A stretch of DNA of 64,000 nt from Streptomyces mirabilis (GTDB lineage: Bacteria > Actinomycetota > Actinomycetes > Streptomycetales > Streptomycetaceae): the NCBI RefSeq assembly GCF_018310535.1, contig NZ_CP074102.1, forward strand, positions 4,092,001 through 4,156,000, given 5' to 3'. How positions within the stretch are numbered: the first letter of the stretch is position 1; each line of letters opens with the position of its first letter. Below are positions 24,984-32,442 of this stretch, piece by piece. Both the position numbers and the translations under genes were made by a program. Under the pieces are notes generated by a model. The model searched no databases and was not told the DNA's origin. It was given only the letters and a program-made list of their open reading frames with translations.

Positions 24984-25915
24984 CCGGCGTCGGGGGTCGG
25001 CTTGGCGCCTGAGGTCGGCTTGGCGTCGGGGGTGTCCTCGGCGGCCCAGCGGAGCGCGAGCGCGGCGGCCTTGCGGGATGCCTCCGCGACGGCCTCGGGG
25101 CCTCCCCCGGCCTGTGCGGCGGCGTACCCCACGAGGAACGTGGTCAGCGGCGCCGCGGGCCGGGCCACACCGTGCGCGGCGTCGCGGGCCACGTCGAGCA
25201 GGAGGCCGGTGTCGACGTCCAGGTCGATGCCCAGCTCGTCCTTGACTGCGGAAATCCATTCATCCAACACGTTCCCATGCTCCCTGATGCGGGCCCGGGC
25301 CGCGGCGATGTCGTCCCAGGTGTCGCAGTCGAAGGACGCGACGGGGTCGGAGATGCGGGTGAGGTCGAGCGCGGCGGTGAGCCGCCGCAGCGGCAGCCCG
25401 GTGACTCCACCGTGGGCGGCGGTGAGCGCGGCCAGCTCCCGGCGCAGGGCGTCCGCGCGGTAGGCGGCCACGAGCGGCTGGTCGCGGCCGTCGGGGTCGG
25501 TGAGCAGCACGCCGTCGGGTTGCGCCGGGCCCTTGGGGGCGTCGCCCGTCCGCAGGGCGTCCAGCAGGCGCCCTACCGTCGCCCGGTCCAGGAACGGCAG
25601 GTCGGCGGAGAGCACCACGACGTGTTCCGCCGAGGTGTGCCGCAGGCCGGCGTGGAGCGCTGCGAGCGGTCCCCCTCCGGGCGGGTCCTCGCGCGCCCAC
25701 TCCACGGGCCGCGCGGTCTCTCTGGGCTGGGCGACGACCACCGTGGTGGTGGCGGTGGCGCAGGCGGCGAGCACCCGGTCGAGGAGGGGGCGCCCGCCCA
25801 CGCGCAGACCGGGCTTGTCCGCGCCGCCGAGCCGGCGGGCGGCGCCGCCCGCGAGGACGACGGCGTCGTACGGGGCGGCGGGGCCGGGGGTCCCCGGTGG
25901 CTCGGACGCGGTCAT
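24980..25915 (-). CDS. MobA-like nucleotidyltransferase fused to a DUF6457 domain
   Basis: This 311-residue bifunctional-looking protein has residues about 10-205 as a MobA-type NTP transferase (VVLAGGAARRLGGADKPGLRVGG, VVLSADLPFLD), which would attach GMP to the molybdenum cofactor. Residues about 225-300 form a DUF6457-like helical domain (VLDEWISAVKDELGIDLDVD). A Lys/Pro/Thr repeat tail ends the protein. The position directly upstream of moeA supports a molybdenum-cofactor role. The role of the C-terminal domain is unknown. Confidence 0.85.
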   Translation of the reverse strand: MTASEPPGTPGPAAPYDAVVLAGGAARRLGGADKPGLRVGGRPLLDRVLAACATATTTVVVAQPRETARPVEWAREDPPGGGPLAALHAGLRHTSAEHVVVLSADLPFLDRATVGRLLDALRTGDAPKGPAQPDGVLLTDPDGRDQPLVAAYRADALRRELAALTAAHGGVTGLPLRRLTAALDLTRISDPVASFDCDTWDDIAAARARIREHGNVLDEWISAVKDELGIDLDVDTGLLLDVARDAAHGVARPAAPLTTFLVGYAAAQAGGGPEAVAEASRKAAALALRWAAEDTPDAKPTSGAKPTPDAG

Positions 25916-25940
25916 CCCCCGAGTATGCGTGCCGCCGCGA

Positions 25941-27326
25941 TCACAGGGAACGCAGGAGCACCGCCGGCTGTTCGACGCAGTCCGCCACATACCGCAGGAA
26001 GCCGCCCGCCGTGCCGCCGTCGCACACCCGGTGGTCGAAGGTGAGCGAGAGCTGGACGACCTGGCGCACGGCCAGCTCGCCCTCGTACACCCAGGGCTTG
26101 GGGAGGATCCGGCCGACGCCGAGCATGGCGGCCTCGGGGTGGTTGATGATCGGCGTGGAGCCGTCGACGCCGAACACTCCGTAGTTGTTCAACGTGAAGG
26201 TGCCGCCCGTGAGTTCCGCGGGCGTCAGTGTGCCGGTGCGTGCGGCCTCGGTCAGCCGGGCGAACTCCGCGCTCAGCGATTCCGCGTCGCGCGTGTGGGC
26301 GTCCCGGACGACGGGGACGACGAGACCGCGCTCGGTCTGTGCCGCGAAGCCCAGGTGGACGTGGTCGAGGCGGACGATCTCGCGAGCTTCCGTGTCGACC
26401 GTGGAGTTGAGCTCCGGGTAGCGGGCCAGTGCGGCGGTGCAGATGCGGGCGAGCAGCGCCAGCAGGGAGATCTTGGGGCCGCCGGCGGCATTCATCGCCC
26501 TGCGCGCGTGCATGAGTTCCGTCGCGTCGGCGTCCACCCAGCAGGTCGCGTCGGGGATCTCGCGACGGCTGCGGGAGAGTTTGTCGGCGACCGCGCCGCG
26601 GATGCCTCGGAGGGGGATGCGGGTGCCGGCCGTGGCAGGTGCCGGGGCCACAGGGGCGGGTTCGGAGGTGTGCGGGGCGAGTGCGGTTTCCGGCTCCAGG
26701 ACCGGGGTGCCGGCCGAGCGCAACGCGTGCTCCACGTCCGACCGCAGGATCAGCCCGTCGGGGCCGGAGCCCACCAAGGTCCGCAGGTCCAGGCCGTTTT
26801 CCCGGGCGAGCCTGCGGACGAGCGGGGAGATCACCGGCACGGGGCCCTCGGCGCGTGCCGTCGTCGCGATGTAGTCATGGGCCGGCCTGGGCTCCCGCGC
26901 CGGGGCGCCCGGGTGGTTGTCGGCGGCGGAGTGGTGCGCGGGCCGGGTCTGCGTGTGCGCCCCGGGCGGAGTGGTTGCCCCGGCGGGCGGCCGTACCCTT
27001 CTGCGTCGCGCCGGTGGCGCCCCGGTGCCGTACCCCACCAGCACGTTGCCGGAGCCCTCGGTCTCTTCGCCGGAGGACGGCGCGCCGACCGCGACGGTCA
27101 ACAGGGGGGAGCCCACGGGCAGTTCCGTGCCCTCCTCACCGAAGCGTGCGGTGACCACGCCTCCGTAGGGGCAGGGGACCTCGACCATCGCCTTGGCCGT
27201 CTCGACCTCGACGACGGGCTGGTCGACGGCTACGACGTCGCCGACCTCCACCAGCCAGCGGACGATCTCCGCCTCGGTGAGGCCCTCACCGAGGTCGGGG
27301 AGCTTGAACTCGAGCACCTGGGCCAT
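25941..27326 (-). CDS. bkdC: Branched-chain 2-oxoacid dehydrogenase E2, second operon
   Basis: This 461-residue acyltransferase has an N-terminal lipoyl domain with ETAKAMVEVP, a His/Pro/Ala-rich linker, a subunit-binding domain (ISPLVRRLARENGLDL) and a catalytic domain ending near the active-site histidine in TFDHRVCDG. It is a paralogue of the protein encoded at 7830-9287. The ATG overlaps the E1 beta stop codon (ATGA), indicating tight co-translation. Duplicated bkd operons are known in Streptomyces and supply branched acyl-CoA starters from valine, leucine and isoleucine. Confidence 0.92.
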   Translation of the reverse strand: MAQVLEFKLPDLGEGLTEAEIVRWLVEVGDVVAVDQPVVEVETAKAMVEVPCPYGGVVTARFGEEGTELPVGSPLLTVAVGAPSSGEETEGSGNVLVGYGTGAPPARRRRVRPPAGATTPPGAHTQTRPAHHSAADNHPGAPAREPRPAHDYIATTARAEGPVPVISPLVRRLARENGLDLRTLVGSGPDGLILRSDVEHALRSAGTPVLEPETALAPHTSEPAPVAPAPATAGTRIPLRGIRGAVADKLSRSRREIPDATCWVDADATELMHARRAMNAAGGPKISLLALLARICTAALARYPELNSTVDTEAREIVRLDHVHLGFAAQTERGLVVPVVRDAHTRDAESLSAEFARLTEAARTGTLTPAELTGGTFTLNNYGVFGVDGSTPIINHPEAAMLGVGRILPKPWVYEGELAVRQVVQLSLTFDHRVCDGGTAGGFLRYVADCVEQPAVLLRSL

Positions 27327-28330
27327 CAGCTGTCCGCCTCCCATTGCAGACGCCCCACGGCGTCCAAAATCCGGTCGACGCCGGGCAGGTGGTGCCGCTC
27401 CAGCATCGGCGGCGGGTACGGGATGTCGAAACCGGCGACGCGCAGCACCGGCGCCTCCAGGTGGTGGAAGCAGCGCTCGGTGACGCGGGCCGCGATCTCG
27501 CCGCCCGGGCCGCCGTAACCGCCGGCCTCGTGCACGACGACCGCGCGTCCGGTCCGCCGTACCGATGCCGCCACGGTCTCGTCGTCGAAGGGCACGAGCG
27601 AGCGCAGGTCGACGACTTCGAGGTCCCAGCCCTCGGCCCGCGCCGCCTCGGCCGCCTCCAGGCAGACGGGCACGGACGGCCCGTACGTGATGAGCGTGGC
27701 GCTGCGGCCCGGGCGTCGCACCACCGCGCGGCCTATCGGTTCAACGGCCGGTGGCTCGTCGGGGTTCCAGGAGTCCTTCGACCAGTACAGGCGCTTGGGC
27801 TCCAGGAAGACGACCGGGTCGTCGGAGGCGATGGCGGCGCGCAGCAGCCCGTAGGCGTCGGCGACGGTCGCGGGGGTGACGACATGGAGCCCGGGGGTCG
27901 CCATGTAGTACGCCTCGGAGGAGTCGCTGTGGTGCTCGACGCCGCCGATGCCGCCGCCGTACGGGACACGGATGGTGATCGGGAGCGGCATGGCGCCGCG
28001 GGTGCGGTTGCGCATCCGTGCCACGTGGGAGATCAGCTGCTCGAACGCCGGGTAGGCGAACGCGTCGAACTGCATCTCCACGACCGGCCTGAGCCCGTAC
28101 ATGGCCATGCCGACGGCCGTCCCCAGGATGCCCGCCTCGGCGAGCGGGGTGTCCGTGCAGCGATCCTCGCCGAACTCCTTGGCGAGCCCGTCGGTGACAC
28201 GGAAGACGCCGCCCAGGGTGCCGACGTCCTCGCCCATGACGTGGACGGTCGGGTCGGCGGCCATGGCGTCGCGGAGCCCGCGCGTGAGGGCCTGCGCCAT
28301 GGTGGCGGGTTTGAGCGCGACAGTGGTCAT
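27326..28330 (-). CDS. bkdB: Branched-chain 2-oxoacid dehydrogenase E1 beta, second operon
   Basis: This 334-residue transketolase-like beta subunit has GEDVGTLGGVFRVTDGL, EAGILGTAVGMAMYGLRPVVEMQFDAF and the C-terminal ATLITYGPSVPVCLEAA segment. It shares an ATGA overlap with both neighbours, so alpha, beta and E2 are translationally coupled, tighter than in the first bkd operon. It pairs with the E1 alpha subunit encoded at 28327. Confidence 0.92.
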   Translation of the reverse strand: MTTVALKPATMAQALTRGLRDAMAADPTVHVMGEDVGTLGGVFRVTDGLAKEFGEDRCTDTPLAEAGILGTAVGMAMYGLRPVVEMQFDAFAYPAFEQLISHVARMRNRTRGAMPLPITIRVPYGGGIGGVEHHSDSSEAYYMATPGLHVVTPATVADAYGLLRAAIASDDPVVFLEPKRLYWSKDSWNPDEPPAVEPIGRAVVRRPGRSATLITYGPSVPVCLEAAEAARAEGWDLEVVDLRSLVPFDDETVAASVRRTGRAVVVHEAGGYGGPGGEIAARVTERCFHHLEAPVLRVAGFDIPYPPPMLERHHLPGVDRILDAVGRLQWEADS

Positions 28331-29475
28331 CGGGCCGTACCCTCCGTCTCGGCCTCGGCCTCGGCCGCGAGCTCGGCGCGCAACTGCGCCTCCTGCTCAC
28401 GCAGTTGAGGTGTGGGCTCGGCGTACACGTGGGCGAAGAGGTCCATGGGGTCGAGCACCGGGTCCTGGTTCATGCGAGCGCGCAGGTCGGCGGCCATGGT
28501 CTCGGCGGCCTCGCGGGCCTCCCGTATGCCGTCGTCGTCGAGCAGGCCGCGCTCGGTCAACTCGTGCTCCAGGAGGGCGATCGGGTCGTGCGCCCGCCAG
28601 GTCTCGACCTCGGAGTCGCCGCGGTAGCGGGTGGCGTCGTCGGCGTTCGTGTGGGCCTCCATGCGGTATGTCACGGCCTCGACCAGCGTCGGACCGCCTC
28701 CCGCGCGCGCGTGGCGCACGGCGTCGCTCAGGACCTCGTGCACGGCCGCCGCGTCGTTGCCGTCGACCAGTCGGCCGGGCATTCCGTAACCGACGGCCTT
28801 GTGGGCCAGGGAGGGGGCGGCGGTCTGCTTGGCGAGCGGGACGGAGATGGCGAAGCCGTTGTTCTGGACGAGGAAGACGACCGGGGCCTGCCAGACCGCC
28901 GCGAAGTTCAGCGCCTCGTGGAAGTCGCCCTCACTGGTGCCGCCGTCGCCGACCAGGGCGAGCGCGACCACGTCGTCGCCCTTGAGGCGGGCGGCGTGCG
29001 CGAGGCCCACGGCGTGCGGGAGCTGGGTGGCGAGGGGGGTGCACAGGGGTGCGATGCGGTGCTCGTGGGGGTCGTAGCCGGTGTGCCAGTCGCCGCGCAG
29101 GAGGGTGAGGGCCTGGACGGGGTCGAGGCCGCGGGCGACGGCGGCGAGGGTGTCGCGGTAGCTCGGGAAGAGCCAGTCGCGCTCCTCCAGGACGAGCGCG
29201 GCGGCGACCTCGCAGGCCTCCTGGCCGGTGCTGGAGGGGTAGACGGCGAGGCGGCCCTGTTTGGTGAGGGCGGTGGCCTGCGCGTTGTAGCGACGGCCGC
29301 ACACCAGTTCCGCGTACAGGCGGCGCAGCAGGCCCGGGTCGACCTGCGCGGCGGCTTCGGTGCCGAGGACGCGGTGGGGCAGCGCGTCGGGCAGCAGCGG
29401 CGCGGGGTCGGTGCGGGGCTGCCAGGCGGGCGGCGGCGTGGGCCGGTAAGCGCCTCGCTGCTCCATGACCGTCAT
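28327..29475 (-). CDS. bkdA: Branched-chain 2-oxoacid dehydrogenase E1 alpha, second operon
   Basis: This 382-residue thiamine-diphosphate enzyme has the cofactor motif in ALVGDGGTSEGD to FLVQNNGFAIS and the phosphorylation-loop-like segment EAHTNADDATRYR. It lacks the long basic N-terminus of the first copy. The ATG at 29475 has GGAGG seven bases upstream; a second ATG nine bases downstream is an alternative start. It is the first gene of the second bkd operon. It faces a divergent Lrp-type gene across about 170 bp that hold one PaaR-like box and two long dyads. Confidence 0.92.
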   Translation of the reverse strand: MTVMEQRGAYRPTPPPAWQPRTDPAPLLPDALPHRVLGTEAAAQVDPGLLRRLYAELVCGRRYNAQATALTKQGRLAVYPSSTGQEACEVAAALVLEERDWLFPSYRDTLAAVARGLDPVQALTLLRGDWHTGYDPHEHRIAPLCTPLATQLPHAVGLAHAARLKGDDVVALALVGDGGTSEGDFHEALNFAAVWQAPVVFLVQNNGFAISVPLAKQTAAPSLAHKAVGYGMPGRLVDGNDAAAVHEVLSDAVRHARAGGGPTLVEAVTYRMEAHTNADDATRYRGDSEVETWRAHDPIALLEHELTERGLLDDDGIREAREAAETMAADLRARMNQDPVLDPMDLFAHVYAEPTPQLREQEAQLRAELAAEAEAETEGTAR

Positions 29476-29533
29476 GACGGCACCTCCTCGTGGGAGCGGC
29501 TTGGGCGCTGCACGGGTGTGAGGCGCCTCACCT

Positions 29534-29547
29534 ACCGATTGTTCGGT
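29534..29547. promoter_or_regulatory. PaaR-like TetR operator upstream of the second bkd operon
   Basis: ACCGATTGTTCGGT has the ACCGA-N4-TCGGT arms also found at 32351 and 37194. The position, 59 bp before the bkdA ATG, fits the core promoter. The assignment to the nearby TetR protein is inferred. Confidence 0.5.
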
Positions 29548-29576
29548 CGTCGGCACATTTTGGCTACAGGCACCGC

Positions 29577-29608
29577 CAGGCTGTGGACAAACGGTTCTGC
29601 ACAGCCTG
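29577..29608. promoter_or_regulatory. 9-bp inverted repeat in the bkdA-lrp divergent promoter
   Basis: CAGGCTGTG (29577-29585) and CACAGCCTG (29600-29608) are perfect complements separated by 14 bp, a spacing compatible with an Lrp/AsnC dimer site. The spacer contains TGTGGACAA. Confidence 0.5.
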
Positions 29609-29610
29609 AG

Positions 29611-29629
29611 ATGGACGCAGTACGTCCAT
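29611..29629. promoter_or_regulatory. Perfect dyad adjacent to the lrp-type gene start
   Basis: ATGGACG-CAGTA-CGTCCAT is a perfect 7-bp dyad with a 5-bp spacer, 20 bp before the Lrp-type start codon and 2 bp from the preceding inverted repeat. It is likely an autoregulatory Lrp/AsnC site. Confidence 0.5.
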
Positions 29630-29648
29630 GGTAGGGAGGCGGGGGGAC

Positions 29649-30149
29649 ATGGCACCTGAACAAATGGCCGAGCCGCCGGAGGCCGGCCCCGTCCCGCCGC
29701 CCGCCCGTCCGCTCGACGCCATCGACCAGGACATCCTGCAGATGCTCCAGGCGGACGGCCGCGCATCGATACGCTCCGTGGCCGAACGGGTCCATGTGTC
29801 CCGCGCCAACGCCTACGCGCGGATCAACCGGCTCATCGAGGACGGCGTGATCCGCGGCTTCGGGGCGCGCGTCGACCACGAACGCGCCGGGCAGGGCACG
29901 TCCGCGTACATCACCCTCAAGATCGTGCAGAACTCCTGGCGCACGGTCCGTGAGCAGCTCAGGGTGCTGCCCGGCGCCTCCCACATCGCTCTGGTGGGCG
30001 GCGACTTCGATGTCCTGCTCCTGGTGCACACCCCCGACAACAGAGCCCTCCGCGAACTGGTCCTCACCCGCCTTCAGGCCATCCCCGAGGTCCTCAGCAC
30101 CCGAACACTCCTGGTCTTCGAGGAGGAGGACCTGGAGCCGGAGGGGTGA
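29649..30149 (+). CDS. Lrp/AsnC family regulator (BkdR-like)
   Basis: This 166-residue regulator has an N-terminal HTH (LDAIDQDILQMLQADGRASI, then VAERVHVSRANAYARINRL) and a C-terminal RAM ligand-binding domain (TSAYITLKI, VGGDFDVLLLVHT). Lrp-type proteins adjacent to bkd operons sense branched-chain amino acids and activate or repress bkd transcription. The divergent position and the two dyads between it and bkdA strongly suggest this role. ATG 29649 is preceded by GGGAGGCGGGGGG. An upstream GC-rich frame extension is not needed. Confidence 0.9.
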   Translation: MAPEQMAEPPEAGPVPPPARPLDAIDQDILQMLQADGRASIRSVAERVHVSRANAYARINRLIEDGVIRGFGARVDHERAGQGTSAYITLKIVQNSWRTVREQLRVLPGASHIALVGGDFDVLLLVHTPDNRALRELVLTRLQAIPEVLSTRTLLVFEEEDLEPEG

Positions 30150-30192
30150 CCGAGCCCGAGGGGTGACCTCCGTGCCGGGGGCGGGAGAGGCG

Positions 30193-30783
30193 TCACGCCT
30201 CGTTCCGGAGCCCTCCGAAGACCAGCTGCGCCACCGCGTCGGCGACCTCGCGTTCGCCCATGCCCCGGCTGTCGGGGCGGTACCACTCGACGAGCGAGTT
30301 GATCATTCCGAAGACCAGGCGGGTCGCGAGGCGGACCTCGATGTCGCCGCGTACGTCCCCGTCGGCGGCCGCGGCCTTCAGGAGTTCGGCCACCTGGTGG
30401 TCGAACTCGCGGCGCCGCTCCAGGGCCCAGCGCTCGGTGCCCGTGTTGCCGCGCACGCGCAGCAGCAGGGTCACGTACGGGAGTTCCGCGGTGAGCACCT
30501 CGACCATGCGCCGTACGACGTACTCCAGGCGCTCCACCGCACGCCCCACGCGCGCGTGCTCCTCCTCGAGGATGCCGAAGAGGCCGTCCAGGGCCCGGCT
30601 GACGGCGCGGCGCAGCAGCTCCTCCTTGCCCGTGACGTGGTGGTATATCGACGACTTGGAGATGCCGGCCGCCTTGGAGAGGTGCTCCATGGAGGTGCCG
30701 TCGTAGCCGCGTTCGTTGAAGACCTGGACGGCGACGGAGAGCAGGCTCTCCGGGGTGTACGTGTCACGCTTGGCGGTGGTCAT
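30193..30783 (-). CDS. TetR family regulator, probable PaaR
   Basis: This 196-residue repressor has an N-terminal TetR HTH (about 10-57: LLSVAVQVFNERGYDGTSMEHL, then AAGISKSSIYHHVTGKEELL) and an all-helical ligand domain. It overlaps the paaH-type gene by ATGA and is the second gene of that operon. Three matching palindromes occur upstream of paaH/paaN, the acyl-CoA dehydrogenase gene and the second bkd operon. These suit a PaaR-type regulator that releases DNA on binding an aromatic or acyl-CoA. The regulon is inferred from motif matching. Confidence 0.85.
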   Translation of the reverse strand: MTTAKRDTYTPESLLSVAVQVFNERGYDGTSMEHLSKAAGISKSSIYHHVTGKEELLRRAVSRALDGLFGILEEEHARVGRAVERLEYVVRRMVEVLTAELPYVTLLLRVRGNTGTERWALERRREFDHQVAELLKAAAADGDVRGDIEVRLATRLVFGMINSLVEWYRPDSRGMGEREVADAVAQLVFGGLRNEA

Positions 30784-32294
30784 GAGGTTCCCTCGCGCTT
30801 CTCGGTGGCGTACGCGTGGCGGTAGAGCGCGAGAGAGGGCGCGTAGCGCCCGGAGGGATCGCGCTGGTGCAGGTCGTCCAGAAGGGAGCAGGCCCAGCTC
30901 CGGCCGAGCCTGCGGCTCCATTCGAAGGGGCCCAGGGGGTAGTTGACCCCGAGCCGCATCGCGGTGTCGATGTCCTCCTCGGTGGCGACGCCCTTGGCGA
31001 CGGCGTCGTGCGCAAGATCGACGATCCTCGCCACGGTCCGGGCGACGATCATGCCGGGAACGTCCCCGATGACGCTGACGGTCTTGCCCAGCGCCTGGAA
31101 GAGGCCGACGGCCTCGGAGAGGGTCTGCGGGGCGGTGTCCTGGGAGGCCGAAAGGGCGATCCTGGTCGCTCGGCGGTAGTCGAGCGCCAGGTCGAAGTAG
31201 ACGACGTCGCGGAACTCGACCGACGTCTGGCCGTCGGCGAGGACCAGCTGGCCGCCGCTGGGCAGCACCAGTCGGGTCCCGTGGTCCTCCTCGTCCTCGC
31301 GGACCTGGATTCCGGCCTCGCGGATCAGCGCGAGCAGTTCGGATGCCGGACCCAGATCACCCTCGGCGACGACGTACGCGGGCGCCTGCGCCTTCTCCGC
31401 GGTGTGCGGCTCGGGACGCTCGGCGTCGGCCCCGTGGTCGTACCAGCCGTGCCCCGTCTTGCGGCCGAGCCGGCCGGACTCGACGAGCCGCCGCTGGGCG
31501 AGCGAGGGCGTGAAGCGCACGTCCTGGAAGAAGGACTGCCACACGGAGTGCGTCACGGACTCGTTGACGTCCTGGCCGATCAGGTCGGTCAGCTCGAAGG
31601 CCCCCATCCGGAAACCGCCGGACTCGCGCAGGACGGCGTCGATCGTCGCGGGGTCGGCGGCCTGCGCCTCGTACACCGCGAAGGCCTCGGCGTAGAAGGG
31701 TCGGGCGATGCGGTTGACGATGAAGCCGGGGGTGTCGGCGCAGGCGACCGGTGTCTTCCCCCAGGCGCGTGCCGTCTCGTACGCGCGCGTGGCCGACGAG
31801 AAGTCGCTCGCGTACCCGGAGACGACCTCCACCAGCGGCAGCAGCGGCGCCGGGTTGAAGAAGTGCAGTCCGACCAGACGGCCGGGGTTGCGCAGGGCGC
31901 CGCCGATGGCCGTGACGGACAGGGACGAGGTGTTGGTGGCGAGCAGACAGTCGTGCTCGACGATGTCCTCGAGCTCGCGGAACAGCTGCTGTTTCGCCTC
32001 GAGTTGTTCGAGCACCGCCTCGATGACGAGCGCGCAGTCCGCCAGCTCGGCGAGGCTGTGCGCGGGGTGCAGCCGGGCGCGTGCCGCGTCCCGGTCGGCG
32101 GCGACGAGCCGGTCCTTCTCGACGAGCCGGTCGAGACGCGCGCCGATCGCTTCGGCCGCCGCGTCGGCACGCCCGGGAACCGTGTCGAAGAGCCGCACGG
32201 GGTGGCCCGCGACGAGCGCGACCTGGGCGATGCCCTGGCCCATGGTGCCGGTGCCGACGACGGCCACGGGGCTGTTGAGGTCGAGTGCTGTCAT
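30780..32294 (-). CDS. paaH: 3-hydroxyacyl-CoA dehydrogenase (PaaH/PaaC-type)
   Basis: This 504-residue NAD-dependent enzyme oxidises 3-hydroxyadipyl-CoA or related 3-hydroxyacyl-CoAs in phenylacetate degradation. The Rossmann motif VVGTGTMGQGIAQVALVAGH is at about residues 11-30, the catalytic histidine region is LVGLHFFNPAPLLPLVEVV, and a 3HCDH C-terminal domain (about 190-285) is followed by a second, partial 3HCDH module (about 390-500). This two-module length is characteristic of PaaH/PaaC. The gene is divergent from paaN across a PaaR-like operator and is followed by the TetR gene. Confidence 0.88.
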   Translation of the reverse strand: MTALDLNSPVAVVGTGTMGQGIAQVALVAGHPVRLFDTVPGRADAAAEAIGARLDRLVEKDRLVAADRDAARARLHPAHSLAELADCALVIEAVLEQLEAKQQLFRELEDIVEHDCLLATNTSSLSVTAIGGALRNPGRLVGLHFFNPAPLLPLVEVVSGYASDFSSATRAYETARAWGKTPVACADTPGFIVNRIARPFYAEAFAVYEAQAADPATIDAVLRESGGFRMGAFELTDLIGQDVNESVTHSVWQSFFQDVRFTPSLAQRRLVESGRLGRKTGHGWYDHGADAERPEPHTAEKAQAPAYVVAEGDLGPASELLALIREAGIQVREDEEDHGTRLVLPSGGQLVLADGQTSVEFRDVVYFDLALDYRRATRIALSASQDTAPQTLSEAVGLFQALGKTVSVIGDVPGMIVARTVARIVDLAHDAVAKGVATEEDIDTAMRLGVNYPLGPFEWSRRLGRSWACSLLDDLHQRDPSGRYAPSLALYRHAYATEKREGTS

Positions 32295-32350
32295 GTGCGC
32301 GATCCTCCCGCACGGGGTTTTCCACAGATGCGGCGGACCCCCTTGTCCCG

Positions 32351-32364
32351 ACCGATCGTTCGGT
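32351..32364. promoter_or_regulatory. PaaR-like operator in the paaH-paaN divergent promoter
   Basis: ACCGATCGTTCGGT has perfect 5-bp arms ACCGA/TCGGT and matches the core of the published actinobacterial PaaR motif (ACCGNNCGNNCGGT) as I recall it. It lies between the paaH-type and paaN starts, suiting control of both directions. Confidence 0.65.
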
Positions 32365-32442
32365 TACTCTAACTCTGTCCGGCTATTTCTGCCCAGGTCA
32401 TGAGCTCAGCGAAGAGTTCTTGAGACGAGGAGATGGTCCCGC

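Noticed and set aside
23367..25463. 698-codon plus-strand frame opposite moeA
   Set aside because: Composition is typical of GC-driven shadow frames and it has no start signal. MoeA on the other strand carries all family motifs.
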